Assembly: GCA_029219165.1 (NCBI GenBank)
Contig: JAQXSW010000018.1
Span: 1-38,262 of the forward strand
Reading direction: 5' to 3'
Source of the DNA: Oscillospiraceae bacterium
GTDB lineage: Bacteria; Bacillota; Clostridia; Oscillospirales; Acutalibacteraceae
Length of the DNA stretch: 38,262 bases
Below, one piece after another: positions 13,897 through 22,623 of the stretch. Position numbers and translations under genes: made by a program. A model generated the notes under the pieces. It worked only from the letters and a program-made list of their open reading frames with translations, was not told where the DNA came from and did no database searches. Position 1 is the first letter of the stretch. The number at the start of each line of letters is the position of its first letter.

Positions 13897-14925
13897 ATGG
13901 CTAGAATTGTTACATTCGGCGAACTTATGCTTCGCCTACAACCCTACAACTATGAGCGATTCATTCAATGCGACCACGTAGAATTCACATTCGGTGGTGG
14001 CGAAGCAAATGTTGCTGTATCCCTTGCAAACTACGGTTTAGATGCCGCATTTGTCACAAAACTTCCGACTCACTCTATTGGACAAGCAGCTGTAAACAGT
14101 CTTCGTCGCTATGGCGTAGATACAAGCAAAATTGTCAGAGGTGGAGAGCGTGTTGGCATTTATTTCAATGAAAAAGGTGCATCACAACGTGGTTCCGTAT
14201 GCATTTACGACCGTGCTCACTCTGCAATCCAGGAGTCAAAACCATCTGACTTTGATTGGGACAAGATTTTTGATGGTGCTGAGTGGTTCCACTTCACAGG
14301 CATAACACCGGCCCTCGGCGAAAACATGGTAGAAGCATGTAAGCAAGCATGTATTGCCGCAAAGGCAAGAGGAATCAAAATCTCTTGTGACTTAAACTAC
14401 AGAGGTAAATTATGGACAAGAGACCAAGCAAGAGCAGCTATGACTGACCTCTGCCAATATGTAGATGTTTGTATTTCAAACGAAGAGGATGCAAAAGATG
14501 TATTTGGTATTGAAGCTGAAGCTACTGACATCTATGCCGGCAACTTAAACCATGAGGGGTATAAATCAGTTGCAAAACAACTTGCCGACAAATTTGGCTT
14601 TGAAATGGTAGCAATAACCCTTAGAGAAAGTCATTCAGCCTTTGACAATGGATGGTCCGCCATGCTATACAACGTTGAAAAAGACGAATACTGTTTCTCA
14701 AAAAAATATGACCTACACATTATTGACCGTGTAGGTGGAGGGGACAGTTTTGGTGGTGGACTTATTTACAGTCTGGTATCAGGTAAAAACACACAGGAAG
14801 CTATAGAATTTGCCGTTGCTGCTTCCGCATTAAAGCATTCGATTGAAGGTGACTATAATATGGTTTCCGTAGCTGAAGTTGAAAAACTTGCAGGTGGCGA
14901 CGGATCCGGCCGTATTCAAAGATAG
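13897..14925 (+). CDS. kdgK: 2-keto-3-deoxygluconate kinase (PfkB family)
   Basis: It phosphorylates KDG with ATP to give KDPG, the substrate of the upstream aldolase. The 342-residue PfkB-fold protein opens with VTFGELMLRL and TFGGGEANVAVSLANYG, which form the sugar-binding region. The catalytic base is Asp283 in VGGGDSFGGGL, the anion-hole motif. SCDLNYRGKLW is typical of KDG kinases. The ATG at 13897 follows AAGGAGG, which overlaps the end of eda, so the two are translationally linked. Assignment as KDG kinase, not another sugar kinase, depends on both these motifs and the operon. Confidence 0.93.
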   Translation: MARIVTFGELMLRLQPYNYERFIQCDHVEFTFGGGEANVAVSLANYGLDAAFVTKLPTHSIGQAAVNSLRRYGVDTSKIVRGGERVGIYFNEKGASQRGSVCIYDRAHSAIQESKPSDFDWDKIFDGAEWFHFTGITPALGENMVEACKQACIAAKARGIKISCDLNYRGKLWTRDQARAAMTDLCQYVDVCISNEEDAKDVFGIEAEATDIYAGNLNHEGYKSVAKQLADKFGFEMVAITLRESHSAFDNGWSAMLYNVEKDEYCFSKKYDLHIIDRVGGGDSFGGGLIYSLVSGKNTQEAIEFAVAASALKHSIEGDYNMVSVAEVEKLAGGDGSGRIQR

Positions 14926-14938
14926 AAAGGAGCTTTTT

Positions 14939-16363
14939 ATGAAGAAAGAAGTTAAATTAGATGCTAATGGGCATCGTCAATTCGGCATACGCGACAGCAT
15001 TGCTTATGCAGCAGGTGACCTTGGTTGTAACATGAGTTTTGCTCTCAAAGGTACAATGTCAATTTTCTGGACTCAGTTCATGGGAATGGACTTATGGTAT
15101 GCCCTTCTTCTCATCATTGTACAAGTTTGGGACGCAATAAACGACCCACTGATTGGCTCCATTATTGACGCCGACAAACACCAATATAAGAGAAACAAAT
15201 TCCTGACTTACATTTGGTTTGGTTCAATAGGCCTTATTGTTGGTGGAGCTTGCTGTTTCTTACCATTTCCAAATGCGCCTACATGGGCTAAGTTCATAAT
15301 TTTCATTGCAGGATATGTTATTTGGGATGCTTTCTATACCATAGCAAATGTGCCTTATGGCTCACTTCTCTCTCTTATTTCAAACGATGTAAAAGACAGA
15401 GCATCTCTTTCTGCATGGCGTTCTGTAGGTTCAATTTTCGGAAATATGATTCCAATGGTAGTCTTACCTTTCATTATCTATGATGAAAACAACAACCTTA
15501 TTGGTGAGCGTGTATTTATTGCCGCTCTTATTATGGGTGCATTCGGATTTATTTGCTTCCAATTTATGATAAGAAATACGGAAATTCGTGTCGATACTGA
15601 TACTGTTGCTAATGAGGATGCACCAAAGTTTAACGTGTTTAAAGCATTTGGAAACTTTATTAAGAATAGACCTGCAGTCGGCGCTACAGTTGCCGCTATG
15701 GGTATGTTTATTGGAATGCAGGGTGCAACAACAGCGGTTACGGTTATCTTCCAATCATATTTCAAAAATGTACAAATCTCCGGTGTTGTTCAACTCTTTG
15801 CAATGATTCCAATAGTTGTATTCACTCCGCTTGCAAGAAATGCAGTTGCAAAATTCGGTAAAAAAGAACTTGCAACAGTGGGTTCAATTGTATCCACTGC
15901 TGCAGCACTTGGTTTGTTTATCGCATTCCCTGAAAACACAAAATTAGATTTAATAATCTACATAATCTGCCAGTTATTCTATTCTCTTGGCCTTGGTATT
16001 TATTCAACTGTATCATGGGCTATGATGGGCGATGCAATAGATTATAATGAATGGAAATTTGGTGTTCGTGAAGAGGGAACTGTTTACTCACTCCACTCAT
16101 TCTTCCGTAAGCTTGCTCAAGGAATAGGCCCTTCTCTTGTCCTCGTAATAATGGTTGCTTTGGGTTATGAAGGTGCAAACGAAGGAAACCAAGTTTGGGA
16201 AGTTGCTGTAAACATGCGTTATCTTGTTGCAGGTACATTCTTATTCGCTGCAATTCTTCAATTCCTTGGTCTTGGTGTAATTTATAACCTTGACAAGAAG
16301 ACTCTTGCTCAAATGAACAAAGATCTTGGCAGAGACAACGTAGTTGTAGAAGAAGCTAATTAA
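14939..16363 (+). CDS. GPH-family sugar:cation symporter, probable glucuronide transporter
   Basis: The 474-residue integral membrane protein has about 12 transmembrane helices and belongs to the glycoside-pentoside-hexuronide family of the major facilitator superfamily. The N-terminus (FGIRDSIAYAAGDLGCNMSF) and the loop DAINDPLIGSIID are family signatures, as is SWAMMGDAIDYNEWKFGVREEG in the second half. It lies directly upstream of the beta-glucuronidase gene, as uidB does in E. coli, and the enzyme lacks a signal peptide. It most likely imports intact glucuronides by cation symport. Free glucuronate or other hexuronides are also possible. The start at 14939 follows AGAAAGGAG. Confidence 0.9.
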   Translation: MKKEVKLDANGHRQFGIRDSIAYAAGDLGCNMSFALKGTMSIFWTQFMGMDLWYALLLIIVQVWDAINDPLIGSIIDADKHQYKRNKFLTYIWFGSIGLIVGGACCFLPFPNAPTWAKFIIFIAGYVIWDAFYTIANVPYGSLLSLISNDVKDRASLSAWRSVGSIFGNMIPMVVLPFIIYDENNNLIGERVFIAALIMGAFGFICFQFMIRNTEIRVDTDTVANEDAPKFNVFKAFGNFIKNRPAVGATVAAMGMFIGMQGATTAVTVIFQSYFKNVQISGVVQLFAMIPIVVFTPLARNAVAKFGKKELATVGSIVSTAAALGLFIAFPENTKLDLIIYIICQLFYSLGLGIYSTVSWAMMGDAIDYNEWKFGVREEGTVYSLHSFFRKLAQGIGPSLVLVIMVALGYEGANEGNQVWEVAVNMRYLVAGTFLFAAILQFLGLGVIYNLDKKTLAQMNKDLGRDNVVVEEAN

Positions 16364-16379
16364 ACAAAGGAGTCAAACA

Positions 16380-18641
16380 ATGAGAAATATTATTAATATC
16401 AATTCAAATTGGTTATTTATAAAAGATACTTCAGATGTTAATTGTAACGAGGGGGAGAGTATTTCTCTCCCTCATACATGGAACGCTATTGACGGACAAG
16501 ACGGTGGAAACGATTATTTCCGTGGAAGCTGTCTTTATAAGAAAACCCTTAACAAGTCCGAACTACCGGAATCAGATCTCTATTATCTTGAATTCCGCGG
16601 TACAAACTCTTCAGCCGATCTTTTTGTTAACGGCAACAAGATTGCACACCATGACGGAGGATATTCAACATGGCGCGCAAATATCACCGAATACATCAAA
16701 GATGAAACAGAAATTGCCGTTATTGTAGATAACTCACCGAATGAAACTGTGTATCCTCAAATGGCTGACTTCACTTTCTACGGTGGTATATACAGAGATG
16801 TAAATCTCATCTGTGTGAACAATACACACTTTGACCTTGACTACTATGGTGGACCTGGAATTATGATCACACCGGAAGTAGACGAAAAAAATGCTAAGAT
16901 TGAAATTGAAGTGTTTGTAAAAAATCTAAAAGAAAGCCAAAAGCTTGCATACACAATCTATGATGCAGAGAACAAAGAACTTAATACACTTGAAGCAAAC
17001 AACTCCAAAGTTACACTTGAAATAAAAGATGTTATTCTTTGGCATGGTCGTCGCAATCCATATCTTTATTCATGTGAAGTAAAAATAGTTGAGGATGGAC
17101 AGATAGTGGATAACATTCAATCCACATTTGGCTGCAGAAGTTTCAAAATTGATCCGGATAATGGATTTATTTTAAACGGAGAAGAATATCCTCTTCGCGG
17201 CGTATCACGTCACCAAGACAGATTGGGTATAGGTAATGCCCTTCTTCCTGAACATCACAAAGAGGATATGGATTTAATCTGTGAAGTGGGCGCCACTACA
17301 ATTCGCCTTGCACATTATCAGCACGACCAATACTTCTATGATCTTTGTGATGAACGCGGAATGGTAGTGTGGGCTGAAATCCCTTACATTTCAAAACACA
17401 TGCCAACCGGAAGGGAAAACACTATTTCTCAAATGAAAGAACTAGTTATACAGAACTATAACCATCCATCAATAATTGTTTGGGGTCTTTCTAACGAAAT
17501 ATCTATTGCAGGTTCAGATGATGACCTTTTAGAAAATCATAAAATATTAAACGATCTTGTTCACGACATGGACAAAACACGTTTAACAACAATGGCAGTT
17601 GTTTCAATGTGTAAAATAGACGATCCATACATCCAAATACCTGATGTTATTTCGTACAACCATTACTTCGGTTGGTATGGTGGGGACACAGCCATGAACG
17701 GACCTTGGTTTGACAAGTTCCATGCCGCACATCCAAAAATTCCAATTGGTTGTTCAGAATATGGTTGTGAAGCACTTAATTGGCACACAAGCAATCCAAA
17801 ACAAGGTGACTATACAGAAGAGTATCAGGCTTATTATCATGAAGAACTCATTAAACAGTTGTTCTCCCGTAAATATATTTGGGCAACACATGTATGGAAT
17901 ATGTTTGACTTCGGTGCTGATGCAAGAGCAGAAGGTGGCGAAAACGGACAAAACCACAAAGGCCTTGTTACCATGGATAGAAAGTACAAAAAAGACTCAT
18001 TCTATGCATACAAAGCATGGCTTTCTGATGATCCGTTTGTTCATCTTTGTGGAAAGAGATATATTGACCGTGTTGAGGACGTAACAAAGGTTACAGTTTA
18101 TTCTAATCTTCCTGAAGTTGAACTCTTTGTCAACGGCGAAAGCATAGGAAAGAAAACAGCTGAGGATCATTTCTTCTATTTTGATGTTCCAAATACCGGC
18201 GAAAGTAAAATTGTTGCAAAAGCAGGCGAATTCACCGACGAGGGTATCATTCGTAAAGTTGCTGAACCAAACATGGACTATGTTCTTGTTGAAAAAGGTG
18301 CTGTACTTAACTGGTTTGATATTGATGCACCTGAAGGAAGATTTTCTTTAAATGATACAATTTCAGATATAATGACTTCACCTTTTGGAAAACTTTGGTT
18401 TATGACAGTTGGTCTTAAATTAAAAAAGAAAATGGATGCCGGAAAGAAGAACTCGGGCGAGAAAAAATCAGGTGGATTTGATGTTGACCTTAAAGCTGGC
18501 GGAGGGCTTATGCAAATGATGGGTGGATTTACAGTCCTACGACTTACATCTATGGTTGGCATGATGAACATCAGTTTCACAAAAGAAGAACTTCTTAAAA
18601 TGAACAAGCAACTTAATAGAATAAGAAAGCCAAAAAAATAA
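16380..18641 (+). CDS. uidA: beta-glucuronidase, glycoside hydrolase family 2, with C-terminal extension
   Basis: This cytoplasmic enzyme cleaves beta-glucuronides to glucuronate. It has 753 residues. Residues 1-145 form the sugar-binding domain (LPHTWNAIDGQDGG), followed by the immunoglobulin-like and barrel domains. The acid/base residue is Glu373 (GLSNEIS) and the nucleophile is Glu460 (CSEYG). N525-H-K527-G is the NxK motif that binds the glucuronate carboxylate in E. coli GusA, and this plus the operon favours glucuronidase over galactosidase. The active-site loop 1 of the E. coli enzyme is missing here (AEIPYISKHMPTGRENT is short), so it is a 'no loop 1' type, expected to prefer small or different glucuronides. 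Residues about 640-753 form an extra helical C-terminal region not needed for GH2 catalysis. No signal peptide is present. Confidence 0.87.
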   Translation: MRNIININSNWLFIKDTSDVNCNEGESISLPHTWNAIDGQDGGNDYFRGSCLYKKTLNKSELPESDLYYLEFRGTNSSADLFVNGNKIAHHDGGYSTWRANITEYIKDETEIAVIVDNSPNETVYPQMADFTFYGGIYRDVNLICVNNTHFDLDYYGGPGIMITPEVDEKNAKIEIEVFVKNLKESQKLAYTIYDAENKELNTLEANNSKVTLEIKDVILWHGRRNPYLYSCEVKIVEDGQIVDNIQSTFGCRSFKIDPDNGFILNGEEYPLRGVSRHQDRLGIGNALLPEHHKEDMDLICEVGATTIRLAHYQHDQYFYDLCDERGMVVWAEIPYISKHMPTGRENTISQMKELVIQNYNHPSIIVWGLSNEISIAGSDDDLLENHKILNDLVHDMDKTRLTTMAVVSMCKIDDPYIQIPDVISYNHYFGWYGGDTAMNGPWFDKFHAAHPKIPIGCSEYGCEALNWHTSNPKQGDYTEEYQAYYHEELIKQLFSRKYIWATHVWNMFDFGADARAEGGENGQNHKGLVTMDRKYKKDSFYAYKAWLSDDPFVHLCGKRYIDRVEDVTKVTVYSNLPEVELFVNGESIGKKTAEDHFFYFDVPNTGESKIVAKAGEFTDEGIIRKVAEPNMDYVLVEKGAVLNWFDIDAPEGRFSLNDTISDIMTSPFGKLWFMTVGLKLKKKMDAGKKNSGEKKSGGFDVDLKAGGGLMQMMGGFTVLRLTSMVGMMNISFTKEELLKMNKQLNRIRKPKK

Positions 18642-18674
18642 GACTAATATAAACATTTAGCATTAAATAACCAT

Positions 18675-18710
18675 AAAAAACACTGCTCACAAAAATGAGC
18701 AGTGTTTTTT
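18675..18710. terminator. bidirectional intrinsic terminator
   Basis: ACACTGCTCA pairs with TGAGCAGTGT around a six-base loop, flanked by A and T runs on both sides. It ends both the glucuronide operon (plus strand) and the tcdA operon (minus strand), whose stop codon touches it. Confidence 0.9.
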
Positions 18711-19396
18711 CATTTTATCAAATCCATTACAACTTCTTTTGCAATTAGAAGACCGGCAACTGACGGAGTAAATGCAGTGCTGCTGGGAAAGTTAACTTCC
18801 ATTTTTGGTTTCAACGGTTCTTCAGTTGAATACACGACCTTAAGTTTTTCAACCCCTCGTTTCTTAAGTTCCCTCCGCATTACTCTTGCAAGTGGGTCAA
18901 CACTTGTTTTATAAATGTCGGATACCTGGAACTTTGTAGGGTCAATTTTATTTCCCGCTCCCATAGAACTTATAATTGGTACGTTATTTTCTTTTGCCTT
19001 CATAACAAGTTCTATTTTTGCGGAAACATTATCCACCGCATCAACCACATAGTCATACTTATTAAAATTAAACTCATCTGAAGTTTCAGGAAGATAAAAC
19101 ACATTATAAATATTAACTGTTGCTTTTGGATTAATATCAAGTATTCTTTCCTTCATAACTTCCGTTTTATTTTTTCCAAGGGTGGAATGAAGTGCAATTA
19201 TCTGTCTGTTTATATTGGTAATACTTACTGTATCTTTATCTATTAGATCAAATGATCCAACCCCCGAACGGGCAAGAGCCTCACAGACATAGCCGCCTAC
19301 TCCACCAACTCCAAAAATGGCCACTCTTGCCTTATTTAACTTTTCAATTGCTTCACTTCCTAAAAGAAGTTCCGTTCTAGAAAACTCATTTTCCAT
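18710..19396 (-). CDS. tcdA: tRNA threonylcarbamoyladenosine dehydratase
   Basis: This ThiF/E1-like enzyme converts t6A at position 37 of ANN-decoding tRNAs to its cyclic form, using ATP. It has 228 residues. The nucleotide-binding loop is GVGGVGGYVCEALARSGVG, followed by DKDTVSITNINRQI, DAVDN and SSMGAGNKIDP, all diagnostic of TcdA. It begins directly after the stop codon of the MFS gene with no gap, as the last gene of a four-gene operon. Other members of that operon have no known link to tRNA modification. Confidence 0.92.
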   Translation of the reverse strand: MENEFSRTELLLGSEAIEKLNKARVAIFGVGGVGGYVCEALARSGVGSFDLIDKDTVSITNINRQIIALHSTLGKNKTEVMKERILDINPKATVNIYNVFYLPETSDEFNFNKYDYVVDAVDNVSAKIELVMKAKENNVPIISSMGAGNKIDPTKFQVSDIYKTSVDPLARVMRRELKKRGVEKLKVVYSTEEPLKPKMEVNFPSSTAFTPSVAGLLIAKEVVMDLIK

Positions 19397-20704
19397 TTAG
19401 GCTCTTGCGCCTTCCTTCTTATCAGCAATCTTCAAGAAGATAAATCCAAAGAAGAAGAATATTGCCATTGCTGCAACAGCAATATTAATTGTACCGCCTG
19501 CAAGTTTTACCCATGCAATTACTGCTGAGCCAAGGAAAGAAGCACCCTTGGAGAATATATCATAAAGTCCAAAATATTCTGCAGAATTCTCCGGAGGAAT
19601 AATCTTTGTGAAATATGATCTTGAAAGAGATTGAATTGACCCCTGGAAACAGCCTACTCCAAATGCTAAAATTGCAAATCCAACAAGTGTATGAAGAGTT
19701 AAAGCGTAAAGACATACACAGAAATATCCAACTATACATACAAGAAGCAGATCAACAGTCTTGTATTTACGTGACAATTTTGCAAATACCAAAGCTCCGC
19801 CAAAAGCAACAACTTGCGTACAAAGAAGACATACAACCTGGCCTACTGTATCCAAATTTAAATCAGTACCGATATTAATACAGTTATCTATAATTGTTCC
19901 TACTCCATCAATATAAAGGAAGAATGCAATAAGGAACCAGAATACCTTTTTGTCGTGAAGAGCTATATGCTTAATTGTGTGGAAAATCTTTAATAACGAT
20001 TTTCTTACAGCATGCTCATTATGTTCCACATAATGTGTTTGCTTATATCCTTTCATAAGTGGCAAGGAAACTATAAGCCACCAAACTGCTGTTACTGTAA
20101 ATCCTAAAATAACAGAAACCTTTCCAGGAATAATGCCAAGCATATCAGGACCAAGAATGTACGCAACCAATGCTATAACAAATGGAATACAAGAGCCTAT
20201 GTAACCCCAACCATAACCATAAGATGAAACTTCATCCATTCTATCTTCGGACGTTACATCCACAAGCATTGAATCGTAAAACACCTGAGAAGCACTATAA
20301 AAGATTTTCGTTATTACAAACATTACAATAAAGAATACCCATTCAAAAGCAAAACCATTTAAAATACAACCCCCAACACCAAGTGCTACAGAACTTGAGA
20401 ACCATATTTTCTTTTTGTCCTTGTTATCCGACATTGCTCCACAAATAGGTCCAAGAAGAGCAACAACAATTGTAACAATAGAAATAGCTATTGAATAGTA
20501 TGCTGTTGCTTGGTCAGATGTAATTTGACCCGGATTTGTTCCGATTGCAAGTGACTTAAACCAAATAGGAATTAAAGAACAGGCAAGCATTGTGTATGCT
20601 GAGTTACCAACATCATACAATACCCAAGATAGTTCCTTTTCAGTAAGGCCTTTGAAGGCTTTGGTTTGATTAAGTCTTTTAACTAAAGTCTTCTTTTCAC
20701 TCAT
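19397..20704 (-). CDS. UMF1-type major facilitator transporter
   Basis: This is a 435-residue membrane protein with about 12 helices. The N-terminal ELSWVLYDVGNSAYTMLA and the GPICGAMSDNKDKKK loop match the UMF1 (Atg22-like) branch of the major facilitator superfamily. SLSRSYFTKIIPPENSAEYFGLYDIFSKGASFLG near residues 360-395 is the second family signature. The substrate is unknown; yeast Atg22 exports amino acids from the vacuole, but this does not transfer safely to bacteria. The start overlaps the stop of the hydrolase gene by four bases (ATGA), so translation is coupled. Confidence 0.87.
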   Translation of the reverse strand: MSEKKTLVKRLNQTKAFKGLTEKELSWVLYDVGNSAYTMLACSLIPIWFKSLAIGTNPGQITSDQATAYYSIAISIVTIVVALLGPICGAMSDNKDKKKIWFSSSVALGVGGCILNGFAFEWVFFIVMFVITKIFYSASQVFYDSMLVDVTSEDRMDEVSSYGYGWGYIGSCIPFVIALVAYILGPDMLGIIPGKVSVILGFTVTAVWWLIVSLPLMKGYKQTHYVEHNEHAVRKSLLKIFHTIKHIALHDKKVFWFLIAFFLYIDGVGTIIDNCINIGTDLNLDTVGQVVCLLCTQVVAFGGALVFAKLSRKYKTVDLLLVCIVGYFCVCLYALTLHTLVGFAILAFGVGCFQGSIQSLSRSYFTKIIPPENSAEYFGLYDIFSKGASFLGSAVIAWVKLAGGTINIAVAAMAIFFFFGFIFLKIADKKEGARA

Positions 20705-21687
20705 AAAGATTTACCCTCCATAAATTCAAACATCATTGTATAAAATTTAACTCTATCCTCTTCGTCAGAATTATAAATTTCATGTTTTGCATTTTCAAAG
20801 AATTCTGATTTACAGTTAATCCTCTCACAAAATTTTCTTGTTTCTTCCGGCTCAACTAAATGTTCTCTGCCGGCATATAAAAATAATGTATTACATTTTA
20901 TTTTGTCTGCATTTTCTTTTATAAAATCCGATGCAGAAATTGCTGCATCCGCCCATGAAAATGTTGCACTACACGTTTGATGCAGCTCATCATCACATCT
21001 AAGACCAAAAGTGTACTCATATCTGGCAGGAGACTTACAACTACTGCGTTCAATGTTTGGAACCCCGGAGAACGGCTTTTGACCGTAAACATAGTGTTCT
21101 CCTTGTCCAAATACAACTTTTGCCTTAATTAATTTTTTGGCAATTTGTTCCGGATAATTACTCATTTGTATTTTAACCATTGGCGAAGATAGCACTGCTT
21201 TGTCAAAATAATCCGGATAAATTTCCAGCATCATTAATGAAATTCCGCCCCCCATTGAATGTCCAAACAAAATTTTTTGAAGATCAATAGGTTTAATAAA
21301 CTCTTCATAGAAAACTTTTAAATCATCTATATAATCATCAAATGACTTAACATACACTTTTGAAAGATCTTCAACTTCACGAGTTGAATCTCCATGGCCC
21401 CTATGTTCAGGCAGATAAACACAGTAACCGTTTTTCAGCAGATAATAAACCATTTCATTATATTTTTCTGCAAACTCACTAAACCCGTGAACAAGCATTA
21501 CAACCGCTTTAGGATTTTCTATGTCATAGTATAAATAGTGAAGAGTCTTTCCGTCATGGCTTGTATACAGGCCGTCTGTACAATGTGATTTTAAAAATGG
21601 TTCAACATTCGTTTTCATCTCCTGAACAAAGCCTTCCTCTAATTTTATTAGACTCAGGCAATCATTACTCAGTTCATATTTTCCCAT
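20701..21687 (-). CDS. alpha/beta hydrolase, lysophospholipase-like
   Basis: A serine hydrolase of 328 residues related to monoacylglycerol lipases and lysophospholipases. The oxyanion segment is VMLVHGFSEFAEKY, EHRGHGDS follows, and the nucleophile serine is in GHSMGG. The acid Asp and the His are likely in the C-terminal LFLYAGREHLVEP and NAKHEIYNS. No signal peptide is seen, so it acts in the cytoplasm. The start is not certain: the ATG at 21687 has GGGG about 11 bases upstream, while an ATG at 21696 and a GTG at 21699 are also in frame. All choices overlap the end of the formate/nitrite channel gene. Ester substrate unknown. Confidence 0.85.
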   Translation of the reverse strand: MGKYELSNDCLSLIKLEEGFVQEMKTNVEPFLKSHCTDGLYTSHDGKTLHYLYYDIENPKAVVMLVHGFSEFAEKYNEMVYYLLKNGYCVYLPEHRGHGDSTREVEDLSKVYVKSFDDYIDDLKVFYEEFIKPIDLQKILFGHSMGGGISLMMLEIYPDYFDKAVLSSPMVKIQMSNYPEQIAKKLIKAKVVFGQGEHYVYGQKPFSGVPNIERSSCKSPARYEYTFGLRCDDELHQTCSATFSWADAAISASDFIKENADKIKCNTLFLYAGREHLVEPEETRKFCERINCKSEFFENAKHEIYNSDEEDRVKFYTMMFEFMEGKSL

Positions 21688-22504
21688 TTGAACCATCACC
21701 CCTTTGCCTATATGTATACCAAATTAGTAAACCAAATAGTACACCACCAATTATATTACCTATAGTAACCGGAAGAAGATTGTTTATTAAGAAATTCCCC
21801 CATGTAAGTGTAGATAAATCAAGTCCTGCTTCAACTGCGAGCGATGCATACTCGGTTACGCCTTTTGCAAAAAGGCCAGCCGGAATATAATACATATTTG
21901 CCACACAGTGTTCAAAACCACACACTACAAAGAAAAATATTGGAAAATATGCTCCGGCCGCTCTGCCAATAGCATCTTTTGCACTTAAAGATGCCATTAC
22001 TGCAAGGCACACAAGAAGATTACAAAAAATTCCAAGAATTATTGCACTTCCAAAATTAATATTGCACTTTGTAACTGCAACCTTCATTGTTGAAACAGCA
22101 AGCGCACCATTTGATGTATTAAATTGACCGGCCAAACACAGAAGAGCGGCAAGCAAAGCTGCACCAACAAAGTTTCCTGTATATGAAAAGATCCAGTTTT
22201 TAAGAAGTCCTTTTATTGTAATTCTTTTCTCTGCAACAGGTATTGAAAGAAGGCAGTTTCCTGTAAAAAGTTCCGCTCCTGTAAATATAACCATTATAAG
22301 ACCAAATGGGAAAAGCGCCCCTGAAATAATCTTTGCAACCGAAACACTGGCAATAGTGTGAGTAGCCATATTTGTAACGGCCCCTCCAAGACCAATTAAA
22401 AGTCCGGCCAATACGCCCAAAAGGAAGGTTTTTGCAAATTTTGCCTTTGCCTTTGACTCACCAATTGAATAATATTTATCTAAAAATTCTGATTGCGTTA
22501 GCAT
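21674..22504 (-). CDS. formate/nitrite transporter (FNT) family channel
   Basis: A 276-residue pentameric-channel type protein with about six membrane segments. The FNT hallmarks are the first helix region FLLGVLAGLLIGLGGAV, AELFTGNCL, NWIFSYTGNFVGA, and GFEHCVANMY, which contains the central His. It moves formate, nitrite or hydrosulfide anions across the membrane; which one cannot be told from sequence. The ATG at 22504 follows GGAGGGG; an upstream in-frame start would add five residues and would include that binding site. It is the first gene of the operon with the hydrolase, MFS and tcdA genes and is divergent from glyA. A formate role would match one-carbon metabolism around glyA, but that is inference. 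Confidence 0.92.
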   Translation of the reverse strand: MLTQSEFLDKYYSIGESKAKAKFAKTFLLGVLAGLLIGLGGAVTNMATHTIASVSVAKIISGALFPFGLIMVIFTGAELFTGNCLLSIPVAEKRITIKGLLKNWIFSYTGNFVGAALLAALLCLAGQFNTSNGALAVSTMKVAVTKCNINFGSAIILGIFCNLLVCLAVMASLSAKDAIGRAAGAYFPIFFFVVCGFEHCVANMYYIPAGLFAKGVTEYASLAVEAGLDLSTLTWGNFLINNLLPVTIGNIIGGVLFGLLIWYTYRQRGDGSNGKI

Positions 22505-22532
22505 AATTAACCCCTCCAAAAGTGTCCCTTAA

Positions 22533-22562
22533 ATTATAACATTTTATTATTATAAGTTACAA
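22533..22562 (-). promoter_or_regulatory. promoter of the FNT operon
   Basis: On the minus strand TTGTAA (22562-22557) and TATAAT (22538-22533) are separated by 18 bases, about 30 bases upstream of the FNT start. Its -35 box is only two bases from that of the divergent glyA promoter. Confidence 0.7.
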
Positions 22563-22564
22563 GG

Positions 22565-22593
22565 TTGTATAAAAAAAGTATAAGTGATATAAT
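22565..22593 (+). promoter_or_regulatory. promoter of glyA
   Basis: TTGTAT at 22565-22570 and a perfect TATAAT at 22588-22593 with 17 bases between. The start codon is about 30 bases downstream with GGAGG. No glycine or SAM riboswitch fits in such a short leader. Confidence 0.75.
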
Positions 22594-22623
22594 ACGCGTA
22601 AATTTTGTTTGGAGGAGTTCAAA

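Noticed and set aside
22594-22623. Glycine or SAM riboswitch before glyA
   Set aside because: The leader between the predicted transcription start and the start codon is only about 20-25 bases.
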